Under the pieces are notes generated by a model. It did no database searches and had not been told where the DNA came from. It was given only the letters and a program-made list of their open reading frames with translations. This document shows positions 10,992 to 23,450 of a DNA stretch of 64,000 bases, piece by piece. Origin of the DNA: Ascaphus truei (lineage: Eukaryota; Chordata; Amphibia; Anura; Ascaphidae); NCBI GenBank assembly GCA_036426205.1, contig CM071573.1:43884643-43948642 (forward strand). The letters run 5' to 3'. The position numbers were made by a program, and so were the translations under genes. Within the stretch, counting starts at the first letter, position 1, and the number at the start of each line of letters is the position of its first letter.

Positions 10992-11872
10992 GATATACTG
11001 CCATTTTCACGATTTCGCTAAAAAACGTGAATTTCACATAAATTAAGAGAAAATGTGAATTGTGTTTGAGAACATATCGCACAGCGCTAGTCTAGAGACT
11101 TCTGGTGTTTGTATTTTTTTCCCACCAGTTAAAAAGATAGCAGGTGTTTGCTATAGAACTACAGTATAATAAGGACGAGGCCGATGGGATTAAATAATTG
11201 TTCAGACAATTAATGAAATCTATGCTGAATGTTTCTTTGATTGCTTTGGTTTTCCATGTTTCCCCAAAACACAGATTTCTGCCTAGCTTCACTTTGATTT
11301 GTGAAACACAAATACATTTCTCAACATCATTAACTTTAAGTTTGTTTACATTAATGTTTGTAGCTGTGGTTGTGTAATTATTTTTACATTCATTTACTCT
11401 GGGGGTTACACATTTTCATTATTTTGAAAATACCATAAAAGCTTCAAATCTCAATAGAGAGAAAATACGAAACAGTTATGAAAATGTGGATAATTAGTAT
11501 GGGGAGAGGTTCTTTTATTTGAAAATATAAAATATGCAATACTTAATCATTTTCATGTGGAATGAGCTGCAGTCCAAAAGCATATAAGAATGTCTGGGAA
11601 CTAATTAGGAATATCAACGCTTCAGCAGAAAATGCCAAGGGTCATTAATACAGTTGAATTGGAAAGAACTTTCAAATTCCTAATGATGCCTAATTATAAA
11701 AGTCACTCTGCTTTATCCGTGATGGTCTGTTCTTCTCCAGTGTGATTTTGTTTATCATTGATGCCAAGTCTTGTTTTTGTTGTAATTAAGCAGTATGATG
11801 GCACAGTGTAGCCTGCTAAAAATGTGCTGCTAAGATGATTTATTATGCGTGTGTGGGATCTGCCTCAAGGAG
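10992..11872. other. Non-coding interval
   Basis: AT-rich. No gene, RNA or repeat that I can support. Confidence 0.4.
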
Positions 11873-12107
11873 AAGAGCTGCTCAGTGAGTAAAGACACTG
11901 ACTGGCGCTGAGTTTGAAGCAGGGGAACCTGGTTCAATTCCCAGTGTCGGCTCTTTGTGACCTTGTGTAAGTCACTTTATCTCCCTGTGCCTCAGGCACC
12001 CAAAACATAGATTGTAAGCTCTACAGGGTAGGGACTGTGTCTGCAAAGTGCTATGTAAAACTAGCAGCGCTATATAAGAACAAACAATTATTATTATTAT
12101 ATTATTA
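11873..12107 (+). mobile_element. tRNA-derived SINE
   Basis: The head resembles a tRNA: an A-box-like segment near ctcagtgagtaaag (11881) and a B box ggttcaattcc (11931-11941). The core tgtgaccttgtgtaagtcac is shared by vertebrate core-SINEs. The tail contains gattgtaagctctacagggt and gcgctatataag, then (TTA)n. It reads as a full-length insertion on the plus strand, transcribed by RNA polymerase III if active. Confidence 0.85.
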
Positions 12108-13055
12108 CAACATCAAAACAAGTTACCTCTTCAAATCCATTCATTTTTCTGACCTTGTATCATCCCTCAGGTACCTGAACTTTCCAGCTTTGAATACAAG
12201 TTCATTGTAAATATATGCGCATGAGTTAAAGGAACAGTCCATGCTGGTCGATGATATTTTTAGTTTGTTTTATTCACCAGGTGAGAATACTTTCCATGTA
12301 CAGTAGACACAAAAAGGCTGAGAGGTCTAGCTCGGTCCCGCGGTGAATAGAAAGTTGCAACATCGGTAGAGGACGTCGCGATTCTCCATTCGTGATGTCT
12401 GTCTTTTTTTTTGGCACAGCAAAATAACAAATATTTTTGGGGCCAGGCGTGATCTCCGTATGTCAGGGGCCAGGGATTAGTTAAGAAGGACCTACTACTT
12501 TAGGTGAGATTTGGGGCAGAACTATTTGGGGGGGGGGGGAGTATTGCTGCTCTAAAATACTCTTATTGTGTATGTGGAAATATAAAGATGTTCCCATCTT
12601 GTCTGAAGTTATAAAGTCATTTTCTACTGTTGCTATGTTTAAAAGATGTTATTTTATGCTTTGTAATAAGAGTATTTATTTAAAAAGTTGGAGCCTGCTC
12701 ATCCTCTGATTACGCGCTCTCTGGCCATGTAGCACCACCTGAAATGGAAGTATAAGCCTTCAACTAGTAGTTCCAGAATTATCCCACTTTTTAGCAATCC
12801 TGATTTTGAGCCAGAGCTACCTGAGCCTGTCTTCCAGATACAGAAATCGATGGGCATCACCAGACTTCAAGACCTAGTCTCGGGTAATGGCATTAAACTA
12901 TTTCCAGATCTACAAGAGAGTAAGAAATTACCCCCCTCAGAAATATTTATATACAATTTAAACATTTTGTTATGCAGACTCATGTGAAACTATCTCACCC
13001 CCTCCACCCCTCCCCCATGCTTATAGGCTCAAATAGGAGGAAGGACTGGGTGAAT
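12108..13055. other. Non-coding interval
   Basis: At about 12231 a single end TTAAAGGAACAGTCCATGCT resembles the left terminus of TTAA-flanked MITEs, but I could not find its partner. Poly-G at about 12530-12539. No gene. Confidence 0.4.
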
Positions 13056-13063
13056 CATTAGAT

Positions 13064-13204
13064 CAGGGGTCTCAAAGTCAGTCATCAAGGGCCAAAAACA
13101 GGACAGCTTTTATGGCTATCTCTGCTTCAGCATAGGTGCTGAAGCAGGGATATCCATAAACCTGGCCTGTTGGTTGCCCTTGAGGACTGAGTTTGAGACC
13201 CCTG
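13064..13204. mobile_element. Palindromic hAT MITE (family H)
   Basis: Starts CAGGGGTCTCAAAG and ends TTTGAGACCCCTG. Flanked by cattagat (13056-13063) and aattagat (13205-13212), matching at 7 of 8 positions. The interior contains the shared family words gcttcagcataggtg and gaagcagggatatcc in inverted arrangement. Other copies are at 15837, 18273, 21253, 23067 and 34800. Confidence 0.85.
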
Positions 13205-13212
13205 AATTAGAT

Positions 13213-15520
13213 GTAGAAGATTGGGGGGACATCTGTAAGGCAGCGGCCAAGAGCTCGATCTGCATGGTCACCAAGGTGTACAAATTATTGCTGAGGTGGT
13301 ACATAACTCCAGTAAGGTTACATGCCGTCAATCATTTTCATGCATCTGCTTGCTTCAGAGGGTGTGTATAAGGATCTCCAAAATGGATGCACCCTCACTT
13401 TGCTGCCTCTACCAACAAGGCCACCAAGGCAGGAAGTCAGACACTGCTTGAGCTTCGTAAGGCTTTATAAGGCTTAAATTCCCCTCTCTCCTTGCCTGTG
13501 CAAGATACTTCCTACCTTGTTGCATGCTAGAAGCCTTGTTGCCTGCCTCAGACACCTGCCTGCCGCCGGACTACTCTGCCTCTCTCCAGCTCTGACCACG
13601 GAGTTGTGACCTTGACCGTTCTGACTCTCTCCTGCCCTGAACTGTGACCTCGACCATTCTGCCTCTCTCCTGCCCTGACCATGACCATCCTGCCTCTCTG
13701 CAGCCCTGACGCAGGAACTCTGACCTCGACCATTCTGCCTCTCTCCTGCCATGACCTAAGGAACAGAACGCCTACTGATTCAGGATTTAGATCCCAGGCA
13801 CGGGTCAGTCTATACTCTCCACCTCTGCCTAGCGGATCTGTCTCCTTAACAGTACAAAGTGACATATGCAAGTGTAACAGTGTGAACAAAATGGCTCTGT
13901 CACATATGGTATATGGTGTTTTTTCCAGTGATAATACCATATTGGCAACAAATATTGTCCTTTACAAATTCTTTATTCCTTAAGACCAGTCCCTGTGCAC
14001 CACCTTGCTAGGCAGATGGGTTCCACTTGCTCCTAAAAATTCTTCCAAACTTTCCTGTCATTCTTTCCGCAGCAATATTCTGTAACACAGCTTCATGGAA
14101 TAAGCAAGACATCCCATCCATAAATATTGTTAAACAGTGGATTTGGCATGTTCTGTAAATGGAAAAACACAGTACAGCCTTTCTGAGAGAGAAGTGTTAT
14201 AAATGTGCCTTGATGTGGGAGCCCTGGTTTGTTTCGGCGGGTAGGCAAGGCCTTACTATACATTTCCCCCCTGGATGGGTTCTATCTGGTCAGAATCTAT
14301 AGCGCCACCATCACTAGTTGAGTATCCAGGAAGTAACTACTAGTCCCTTTCGTGGACTTATCGACCTGCTGGTATGAGGTTTGTCAAAATCCGTGCCTGG
14401 TTTTCAGAGTCTGGTCCTGGATTTTGCTCTTGCTCGCCCTCTGTGGCAGAATCGTCCATTTTTGCTCCCGGCAACTTCCTTTAAAAGGACAGCCTGTCAG
14501 CAGGAAGTTGCCGAGCAAAGTTCCAGTTCATGCTGAGTACATGCAACGTGCTTACCTATTGTCTTCCTCGTTACCAGACCCGACTCACGTACCTCGACTA
14601 TCCTTGTCTTCAGCCTGCCTCGACCTCTGCATCCACACCGACTACGCAACTCTGCTGCCAGCCCTGACCTTTGGCTTACGACTCACTACTCTATCAGGAC
14701 TCTGTCCCTCGGCTCAGGTCGGTTCTTTCACCTTCCTACCTCAGCCCTGCAGGTCGTTCCTGCTTGAGACGAGCATCGTTACAGCTGGTGACGACCATAT
14801 TTTTCCCTTTTTTCTCTCACCATACTTCCCTTTTTATTTTTAATTCATGATGTAAGGTATTTTTAGAATCAATAATTCGTTCCCCCATGTTCTCCCTCTT
14901 CTTTTCCTGTACCCCACACAATCTGAAAATAAAGAAACGGTTGGGGGGGGAAAAGGTTGGAGTCTATTTTTGGATTATTTAAATGTTGAGTCTTAAAATA
15001 CTAATAAGAATAAGCATATAACCAGAACAAATAACATATATAATCATATTATTCATCCCTTGCAGGAAAGCTATTGTGTTTTATATTTTAGAGTGTTGTT
15101 CTGCTATACTTGTGTTTGCCTGTTATTCAAGTTGTGATATGTGTTTTAGAGTACACTTGCTCTGTATTTTCTGGGGTAACATGTGGCCCTATCACCAATA
15201 AATATTTTCTTCATTTTCTAGTGAAACTGGGTTGACTGATTTACATAAAGCGAGCTAGCTACATGGTTGTGATGGAGCTTTAATGTTACTGCACATTTGT
15301 TTACACTTAAAAACGCCACTGCTAAGGGGTTTACATCATCTATTAAAGATAGATAACCATATTTGCATTATAAAGAACTCTTAAAATGCTTCACAAAGGG
15401 TTTTATCCCCAGAACATATTTCAAACAATTTATGTTTGAGTTGAAGAAATAGCTGCTTATATTTGGGAATGAGAGGTTCTGTGTTTTCACCCAAAAAATA
15501 AAGACTGGGATTAATTATTG
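13213..15520. other. Long non-coding interval with pyrimidine-rich repeats
   Basis: About 13560-13760 contains loosely repeated ctgcctctctcctgccctga words, which keep ORFs open on both strands. About 14190-14830 is pyrimidine-rich and ends cgttacagctggtgacgacc. It could be a decayed LTR, but I saw no matching partner or duplication. No coding region accepted. Confidence 0.45.
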
Positions 15521-15716
15521 CACCCCTATCCATCGCACCCCTATCCATCGCTCCCCTATCCATCGCACCCCTATCCATCGCACCCCTATCCATCGCACCC
15601 ATAATCCATCGCACCCCTATCCATCGCACCTCCATCCATCGCACCTCCATCCATCGCACCTCCATCCATCGCACCCCTATCCACCGCACCTCCATCCATC
15701 GCACCCCTATCCACTG
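15521..15716. repeat. Minisatellite, 15-bp unit, about 13 copies
   Basis: Units of cccctatccatcgca and the variant cctccatccatcgca in tandem. The 15-bp period gives a repetitive minus-strand reading frame (Arg-Trp/Met-Asp-Arg type), which I treat as spurious. Confidence 0.93.
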
Positions 15717-15836
15717 TTACCTGCCATTGACTTGAATGTCCTCACAGTTGTGCTTAGTGAATCTCCCCCAAAGGCTTGTGGATGTATTGTTACTTTAACC
15801 CAATTTGGTACAGTACAAATTTTAATAACAGTACAG

Positions 15837-15986
15837 CAGGAGTGGCCGATGGCAGTACCTAATGGCCATCAACAGGTCAGGTTTAAAGGATATCCCTGCT
15901 TCAGCACCGGTGGTGCAGTCATTGACTGATCGAGCCACCTGTGCTGAAGCAGAGATATCCTTGAGGACTGCAGTTGGCCACTCCTG
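15837..15986. mobile_element. Palindromic hAT MITE (family H)
   Basis: Ends CAGGAGTGGCC and GGCCACTCCTG. Flanks cagtacag (15829-15836) and cactacag (15987-15994) match at 7 of 8. Internal arms: caggtttaaaggatatccctgc against gcagagatatcc. Confidence 0.85.
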
Positions 15987-15994
15987 CACTACAG

Positions 15995-16732
15995 GATACC
16001 TTGTGCATGATGTGTATGTCTTTCAGCTCTAACGTTTAATTTTAGTTAAAATGTTGTTGTGGTTACTCGCTGCAGAAATAACACGTGCAATTATCACAGC
16101 TCATAAATAAGATCTCTGTTGATAGAAACCCTGTGCATTTTCCATTTTTCCCTTTCATAGTAGCTTGTGATGTTGAATCTTTTGGCAGTTATGGCAATAT
16201 TTATCACATACCAATACCAACTCATACATGTGTCTGAAACAAATTATACAAAAGACTGTACCATCCCAAAGAACCCTTTAAGGCAATCAGGGTAAACGAA
16301 TCACAATGCAGCCCCCAACCCTGCTCCCAATAAATACCCGAAGAAAGAAAAATAGAACAAACCACTGTATCCACATCTTAAAGGAGATTTATTGTGACAT
16401 GTAGTTTGGATGATGTGGCAGTAATCACAACAGGTGAAAGGTCAATAAAGCAGCTCTAATGGCATGTAACAAGATGTCTCCAAATCTAATCTTTGGGAGG
16501 TAAAACCGTTTTCAGCATCTCCGCATAATTCATTTGCATACTTTAGTCTCAGTAAAAATAAATTGACGATATACAGTAATTCATTTGAACTGGAGGTATT
16601 GTTGTCCTTTCTGTATCCCAAAAGAACATCTTTAAACCATTCAGGTAATATTACAAGCAAGAACTATTCCGGCCGTCCCTATTTTTCATCTCGGGCCCCC
16701 ATGTCAGGAGCCCTCCTAGGGACCATTTTCTT
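15995..16732. other. Non-coding interval
   Basis: AT-rich. No gene or repeat recognised. Confidence 0.4.
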
Positions 16733-16987
16733 CTCTGGAGCTGGACCGTGTTATTTCCAGCTCTGGGGCCCCCTGCTTCCCGAGACACTTACCTCCGTAG
16801 GGGTGCTGGTATCTCTCTGCTGTTTAAATGTCCCTCGGGCCAATAGGAAACCGTGATGTCATACCTTGCGGCTTCCTACTGGCCCATGTAACGCAGGACA
16901 TTTAAACAGCGTCAGCACCTACGGAGGGAAGTATCTCGAGAAGCAGGGGGTCCCCAGAGCAGAAATGAACACGGTCCAGCTCCAGAG
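16733..16987. mobile_element. Palindromic MITE (family P), divergent copy
   Basis: Inverted arms: ctctggagctggaccgtgtt on the left and aacacggtccagctccagag on the right. An inner pair is ccaataggaaaccgtgatgt against ggcttcctactggcc. TTAA flanks are not evident, so boundaries are approximate. Confidence 0.65.
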
Positions 16988-18272
16988 ACCACCTGCTTCA
17001 AACCAATGTTAAAAAAATACTACAGTATCGTCAGCAGTGCCCCCTGAGACACCCCCCCCCCCCCCCCACCCCCCCAGGCAGTGCATTACCTGCTTACCGC
17101 CTCGGGACATACCTGTGGGACAACTGCATGAGATGCCTTGCAGTCATAAACTGTCTTCTGACGCAAAAAGGTATCCTAAAGGCGTGGCATGGCACCTCTT
17201 GCTAAGTATGACCCTAATTTGGTTGCATTTGCTATATAACAGGTATTTAAATTACAAAGCTCCAGAGACTTTACCAATGTAAGTTACACATTTATATTTA
17301 ATACCTACAGTGGGTCCAGAAATAGTTATTACGACCGACTGGCCAGTTGTGGTGGGATAAGAGTTGTGGTTTAGAAGTTCTCCTTTGTGATTGTGCCTGG
17401 TATGGTTTTTCCCAGTATGAAATGTACGCTGTAGCCTGTAAGATATGTAAAACCTCCCTGATAATTTGCAGGTGCATCTTTATATATTCCCTGCACACAA
17501 TACACACTAATTATAACCATCCTGGCAAATTCTCATCTTATAACCATCCCCAATTCTGCAAACAGACAGCCCAATTCTAGGCATGCGTGTCAGACATTCC
17601 ATACATTCAAATCGAATAAAGGTTCTACCCAAAGTACTCTAATTGCCTAATAAGTATGCAAATTAATTTTACACCGGGTATCTCAAAATCCCTTCAGGTT
17701 TACAGCCCCTAAGGATTGGTGTAGGAGACTCCTGGCATACAGGGCCATATTTACTAAGCAGTGCTCCAACACACCTTATAGTGTCGTACGAATGCTACAC
17801 GTGAATGGGTCATAAGTATCTTCAGAGCTACAGTATTGTGTTATATAGTTTAGCACCACTTAGTAAATATCGCCCATAATGCATGTTTTTTGCTCTGTAT
17901 TTAGTAAATAAACCCCAGATAAATATTTATTCTTGCTGAGCAAGGAATTTTCCCTTTGGTAGAATGAGATGAGTCCTGTCCCAAACCAGATCTTATCAGG
18001 TGTTTATGTGAATATCTTTATACAGGCAAGCATGTGCGGGCTAAGGAACTGGTCAATATACTGCAGGATTACAATGTACCGTCTCTGTGTTACATTGTGA
18101 AGGTCAAACAGATTCAGGAGTTATGTCATTGGGAATGAGACAGTATAGTCACTGTGTATATATATATATATATATTATCTAAATAAATCATACATCATTA
18201 ATACAAATTGTCAGAAGTTCAGACCCTGAGCAGTTTGGATAATTCAGAAAGAAGGAATGTATTGCTCTAAGG
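16988..18272. other. Non-coding interval with small palindromic element
   Basis: A poly-C run lies at about 17050-17067. At 17742-17875 a small palindromic element has ends gggccatatttactaag and cttagtaaatatcgccc. (TA)n is at about 18157-18176. No gene. Confidence 0.5.
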
Positions 18273-18438
18273 CAGAGTGGCCAACTCCAGTCCGAGGGCC
18301 ACCAACAGGTCAGGTGTTCAGGATATCCCTGCATCAGCACAGGTGGCTCAATCAGACTGCACTACCTGTGTTGAAGCAGGGATATCCTGAAAACCTGACC
18401 TGTTGGTGTCCCTTAAAGACTGGAGTTAGCCGCCCCTG
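18273..18438. mobile_element. Palindromic hAT MITE (family H)
   Basis: Begins CAGAGTGGCCAACTCCAG and ends ctggagttagccgcccctg. The interior has the inverted words ggatatccctgc and gcagggatatcc. The flanks show no clear 8-bp duplication, probably through decay. Confidence 0.75.
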
Positions 18439-19937
18439 CATAAGATTAATAATGATTAATTAATGTATACGTTATATGGGAAAATTACAGCATTACATCT
18501 CTGAATTGCTAACATATGCACATGTTGGAGAAAAACGGTGCTTAAATCATACATTAGAAGTGCAGTATTATTTGTGTCCCATTACATTGGATCCCACTTT
18601 AAGCTAATGCCATCCATTTTTCTATTACATGGACTTATTTTTAAAGAAGCCATATTGAGCATGATCAGAACCTGTCCTGCTATTTTTATGTTAGCCTCCT
18701 CTATAACCACATTTGCGGACCAGGTCCCTGATATTTTCAAATCAGTGTTTTATTTTCAGTATAATCAGCTAGACCTGGAAGTGAAGCGCAGAATGGGATT
18801 ACAGATATTATTTAAAGCCAGCACTATGGACATGAACCCCCTCCCCCATCATAAATAGGCCCTTTTCTCTGATATAAATCTGTGCAATCAGAGATCAGAA
18901 ACAGAAATGGAATAAGCAGCGGTTGTACAAGAAAAGACAATTCCTCACAATGACAAATATGGATTTTCCCATGACTGCGCCCGATATCCTGGCAATTTGC
19001 CCGCAGACGTACTCCCTTTGGTTAAGCACACACTTGCCAGGGGCTGCTTTTATTTGTAGCTCATCTCATTTTGCCTTCAGAGTGTGTGCCTGGTTTATTT
19101 CCTGCTCACAATGGGCAATTTGCAAGAATAATAGAGAGGCGATCGAACAGATTTCCCCAAACATGTTGCAGAAGGTTTGCACTCACAGAAAGCTGTGCTT
19201 TCATGTAACGACATGCAAGATGGCCTATTCAGGGCTACAGTTTGTGCTCATCCTTACCTGAGCGTGTATAAAAATGTTGCATAGTGATACATGGATACAA
19301 AGATACAAGGTAGTGAGAACAGAACAACTGTGCATGCTAGTACAAAAATATGTTTACAAGTATTTCAGCATGAAAACGATGTGAAAATAGATACGATATC
19401 TAAATGTTTGTCGTTCCAAATCCTGAGCTTCTTGGGATAAAGAGTCTGGTGATAACTCTTTCTCCTATTAGAACAGTAGAGCATAATGTAATTATTAGAA
19501 AGGGGATTAATTGAGGGACCGCTGACAAACCTTAGTTGGGTGGTAAAGAGAAGACAAGTGACCTTGTGGTTGCTGAGCACCTTTATTTTAAATATATTTA
19601 TTTATTAAATGTTTTACCAGGAAATAATACATTGAGAGTTACCTCTCGTTTTCAAGTCTGTCCTGGACACAAAGTTATAATGACAGATACATGGCTACAA
19701 ATACAGTTATTAATGAAGACCATTGTGACCTAATATTGCATATAACAAAATATGGAAAGAAATGTAGCAGGGAACTCCAAGGTAAAGGGTCAATCAGCTC
19801 CGAGGAACGCCTGCAAAAATCATTGTATATTCTGTTTTCTCCACATCAGAAAACCACTGAAGATTTCATAACAAAGGATGTAATCAGGATATACGACAAA
19901 TAAGGTAAAGATACTTTATGTGAGACTTTGTATTGTG
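18439..19937. other. Non-coding interval
   Basis: ORFs of up to 112 codons lack domains. About 19575-19720 (aatgttttaccaggaaataa and following) looks like an interspersed-repeat tail from memory of amphibian sequences, but I cannot name it. Confidence 0.4.
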
Positions 19938-20160
19938 GTACTGGTTCCAGCTTTTAAAGTGGGAGACTGTGGTTTGAAACCAGCGCAATGGTTTGTGTGA
20001 CCTTGGGGAAGTCACGCTAACAAAAATAGGCTGTGAGCCACTGAGAGAGCCACGGAGAGCCTGTCCTGCTGTATCACTGACTACATCAGCTGGTCTAAGG
20101 GCATAAATATGCACAGCTTTGTGATGATTTATATGTGAATAATTATTTAATTCAATAAAG
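19938..20160 (+). mobile_element. SINE fragment, decayed
   Basis: Contains a B-box-like gtttgaaacca and the core word tgtgaccttggggaagtcac, also found in the SINE at 11873-12107. The tail then diverges. Likely an old, partial copy. Confidence 0.5.
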
Positions 20161-21252
20161 ATTATATCCAAAACACACTAGAACACACAGACCGACATCG
20201 TTTATTTGTTCTAATAATGACATTTAAACAGAAACCAGTCATTGACTCCATGTCTGAGGAGGAACATTTTGTGACAATCTGTGTACGTGATAAGCTTCTA
20301 TAAACTTCTTAAATGCCACACGCTTTCCTGCTGGCAAAAAGTCAGCACCAGGAAAACCTGGGAGGCTGGGCTTAGGGGGAAGAGAAACAGAGAGAATGCG
20401 GAAGGGGTTCTGGGACTGCTTGTGTCAATCTCCTTCCTATCACATTGATACAATACAGGGGGAGACAGTATTAGGGGGCGGGTGTGGAGAAACAGCCTTA
20501 GTTTTGTCATTTAAAAAAATCCCATTGCTTTAAATTGGGCTTTTTTCTTTGATACCTTTGGTTTCTGATTTCTAGCAACTCTGTTGCTGGAAGGTCCTGA
20601 TAGATAAGGCATGTATCTGCCTTGTCTTTACCCCTCTTAATAACGGACCTTAGTTTCTCATTCTTCTAACAACGCACAGTTAATGATCTCATACGATAGG
20701 ACACTGACAGGGAGATTCACTTTGGTCAATGCTGGATCGGGTACGCAATGTCCCCCCACAACTGACCTTAGTAAGTCTCCCCCTAAGTTCCAGATTTACT
20801 AGGTAATGGATAAGATATAAGGCCCCTGACTTATGGTTTAGCATCACTTCGTAAGCACAGCTTTAACCCTTTTGAGTGCCATATGACATTGATCTCTCCA
20901 GGGCCCCATGCTGTGGTGGCTCTCCAGGGCCTCATGCTGTGGAGGCTCTCCAAGTCCCCATGCTTTGTGGCTCTCAAGGGGTCCCATTATGCAGTGTCTC
21001 TCCAGTGGCCCCATGATGTAGTAACTATGTCATGGGTGTTAAGCTGTTTTGTGTAGGGGAGATCACATGCTGATATCCTGATTGGCCGGCTGAGGAACGG
21101 AAGAGGTGGACACGCCCTGTCAGTGACATCACAATCACGTGGTCACTTCGAGATTGATTGCAATGCGCCAGAGGAGCTGTGGGACTCTGGTGTTGTGACC
21201 CCTCCAGCATGCAAAGGGTTAAGACCTAGGCCTAAACCCTCATAGTATAAAG
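20161..21252. other. Non-coding interval with a short degenerate satellite
   Basis: About 20890-21015 has four or five degenerate units of roughly 31 bp built on ctctccagggccccatgctg. At 20715-20785 short inverted words (gggagattcac and taagtctcccc) suggest a small MITE. No gene. Confidence 0.45.
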
Positions 21253-21422
21253 CAGGGGTGTACAACTCATGGGCTATCAACAGGTCAAGTTTTCAGTATA
21301 TCCCTGCTTCAGGTGGCTCAATCAGTGGCTCAGTCAAAGACTGCACAACCTGTGCTAAAGCAGGGATATCCTGAAAACCTGACCTGTTAGTGGCCCTTGA
21401 GGACTGGAGTTGGCCAACCTTG
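21253..21422. mobile_element. Palindromic hAT MITE (family H)
   Basis: Starts CAGGGGTGTACAACTC and ends ggagttggccaaccttg. Flanks gtataaag and gtctaatg match at 6 of 8. Internal arms (caggtcaagttttcag and ctgaaaacctgacctg) pair. Confidence 0.8.
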
Positions 21423-22187
21423 GTCTAATGCACGCTCTGTGCAGGCAGAGACACCGGCTTATCTATTAATTGACAGCTACTGCACCGACACACTTTATTC
21501 GAGCAAATACCCGGTATGTACCTGGCAGATACCTGGAATGCGCCACTCCTCACCTCTGACAAGCCCCGTTGCATTTGCCTTCCCAGCCTGGGTTCATGCC
21601 TGGCTGATGGGCGGCTGATCTGTTAAATGATAATGATTAGGATTTAATAGGCTGCAATGCTTCGCGTGTCTACCAGATGGCATAAATTCATGAATTGTAA
21701 TGCAGAGTAATATATATATATACTGTGCAGTATTGCAGCCAGCGGGAATAAAATGCTTCAATCCCTGCTTGGAAAATAACTCAATGCACTCGGGCAGAAA
21801 ACAGTCACAAACCTCAATACACCCGGGTATACCCGAATTCGTGGGACTAGCCAAGCTCGAATAAAGTGTGTCGCCAGTGTACTGCACCGCACAGAGGTGA
21901 GCAGCCCATATTAACAGACAAATTGGTCACCCCTGTCCTTGGAAGTAGGACAGCCCTCTCCCTACCTTTCCGACTTAAAAAAAAAAAGTAGAAGCAGATT
22001 TGTGAGAAACCTTATTTTTTTTTGGCCCTCTTGCATCATAAATGTTACCATAAGAGGACTCCCTCCCTGCCACACAACTCCTAAAAATAAAGTAAAGAGA
22101 CCTCAATGATCGTGTAATACATGTTTAGTTGTATGTGATATGTTTAGATGACGTGTTGTGCCCCTTCTGTGCGGTTTTGCACATGGT
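21423..22187. other. Non-coding interval
   Basis: A (TA)n run is near 21711-21722. No gene or named repeat. Confidence 0.4.
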
Positions 22188-22201
22188 ATGCCATATGAAA
22201 T

Positions 22202-22656
22202 AAAAGAAATAGTGATATGCTGCACACCATTAAATAAATATACAAACAGTATTACCGGTGCTGCTGGTTCAAAAGGGGGATACCTGTAGTGATTATCCAA
22301 GCATGAACAGTGATAAGGAAAGATCCAGCGCTCCACGGATTTAGCAAAAAAGTTCAAATTTATTGCGCCATACACAACGACCTTAGTAGGTCTTTCTCAA
22401 GTGAAAAGGCATAATGCCTAAGACAAAAAAACGGATATATATACCCCCCACAATCAACAGAAAAGTGCTAAATTTGCAGGTGTTTAGTGTTTATCACTTT
22501 TCTATTGATTGTGGGGGGTATATATATCCGTTTTTTGTCTTAGGCATTATGCCTTTTCACTTGAGAAAGACCTACTAAGGTTGTTGTGTATGGCGCAATA
22601 AATTTGAACTTTTTTGCTAAATCCGTGGAGCGCTGGATCTTTCCTTATCATTGTTC
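22202..22656. mobile_element. Fold-back insertion, 14-bp target duplication
   Basis: Flanked by atgccatatgaaat (22188-22201) and atgccataggaaat (22657-22670), 13 of 14 identical. From 22301 to about 22660 it forms a long, nearly perfect inverted repeat with a short loop around 22468-22492. Both arms contain tcacttgagaaagacctac, a hammerhead-like relic, and gcgccatacacaac or its complement. The left single-copy part shares attaccggtgctgctgg with the insertion at 8812-9134. Confidence 0.75.
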
Positions 22657-22670
22657 ATGCCATAGGAAAT

Positions 22671-23066
22671 GCAACATTTGTACAATAATATGACAGGTTA
22701 AGTGAATGATCTGACCTTGTGTTCTGTTCTCTCTGATTCCCAGTGATTCACAGTGCAATCCCCTAGTACTAAATAAATTAACATGCTAAACAACAACAAA
22801 CACAAATTGAACCAACATAAATATTAGTCCGTACCAATGAGGACATCACAAAAACCGACACTATTCTGATTTTTCTGAGCTCCTCATGGAGTGTTAAAAA
22901 TATTAGCCATGCAACTGCGCTGCGGTTTCAAACCCATTAACCACATGTTCGTAAAAGTGAGATTTCCTGTTCGTGTTCATGTTTAATTTAGTTTTCATCA
23001 GTTTATGTACTATTTAAATATATTCCTGTTACATAATATGTACTTTTAGTTATATTTTATCTAGAG
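22671..23066. other. Non-coding interval
   Basis: AT-rich, nothing recognised. Confidence 0.4.
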
Positions 23067-23299
23067 CAGGGGTGCTCAACTCCCGTCCTCAAGCCCCCCC
23101 CCAAAAGGTCAGGTTTTCAGGATATTCCTGCTTCAGCACAGGTGGCTCAATCAGTCCCTGCTTCAACACATGTGCTTTAATGAGAGGCTCAAATTCTGAC
23201 TGAGCCTCTGGTTTAGCCACCTGTTCTGAAGCTGGGATATCCTGAAAACCTGTCCTGTTGGGGGGTGGGGGGCTTTATGATGGGAGTTGAGCACCCCTG
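23067..23299. mobile_element. Palindromic hAT MITE (family H), long copy
   Basis: Ends CAGGGGTGCTCAACTCCC and GGGAGTTGAGCACCCCTG are perfect inverted repeats. Flanks atctagag and ctctatgg match at 5 of 8. At 233 bp it is the longest copy here. Confidence 0.85.
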
Positions 23300-23387
23300 C
23301 TCTATGGTTCCTACCTATCTGAAGAAAATTGTTCAAACAGTTGTGTCCTTTTATATTTTAGTGCTGGGGATAGCATGCTGTATGTTA

Positions 23388-23450
23388 CAGTTACATAATA
23401 GATGAGGTTGGAAAAAGACATACGTCCATCAAGTTCAACCTATGCGAAAC
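23388..23450 (-). mobile_element. 3' end fragment of CR1-like LINE
   Basis: The plus strand reads agatgaggttggaaaaagac and catcaagttcaacctatgcg, nearly identical to the 3' terminus of the LINE at 36471-39380 and in the same orientation. Only the extreme 3' end is present, as is usual for LINE copies truncated at the 5' end. Confidence 0.75.

Noticed and set aside
11873..12107. A functional tRNA gene
   Set aside because: The tRNA-like head lacks a full cloverleaf and is followed by a SINE core and tail.
12231..12260. A TTAA MITE beginning at 12231
   Set aside because: Only one terminus (ttaaaggaacagtccatg) is visible; no inverted partner within 2 kb.
14190..14843. Solo LTR ending cgttacagctgg
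   Set aside because: No matching start, no 4-bp duplication and no second copy in the window.
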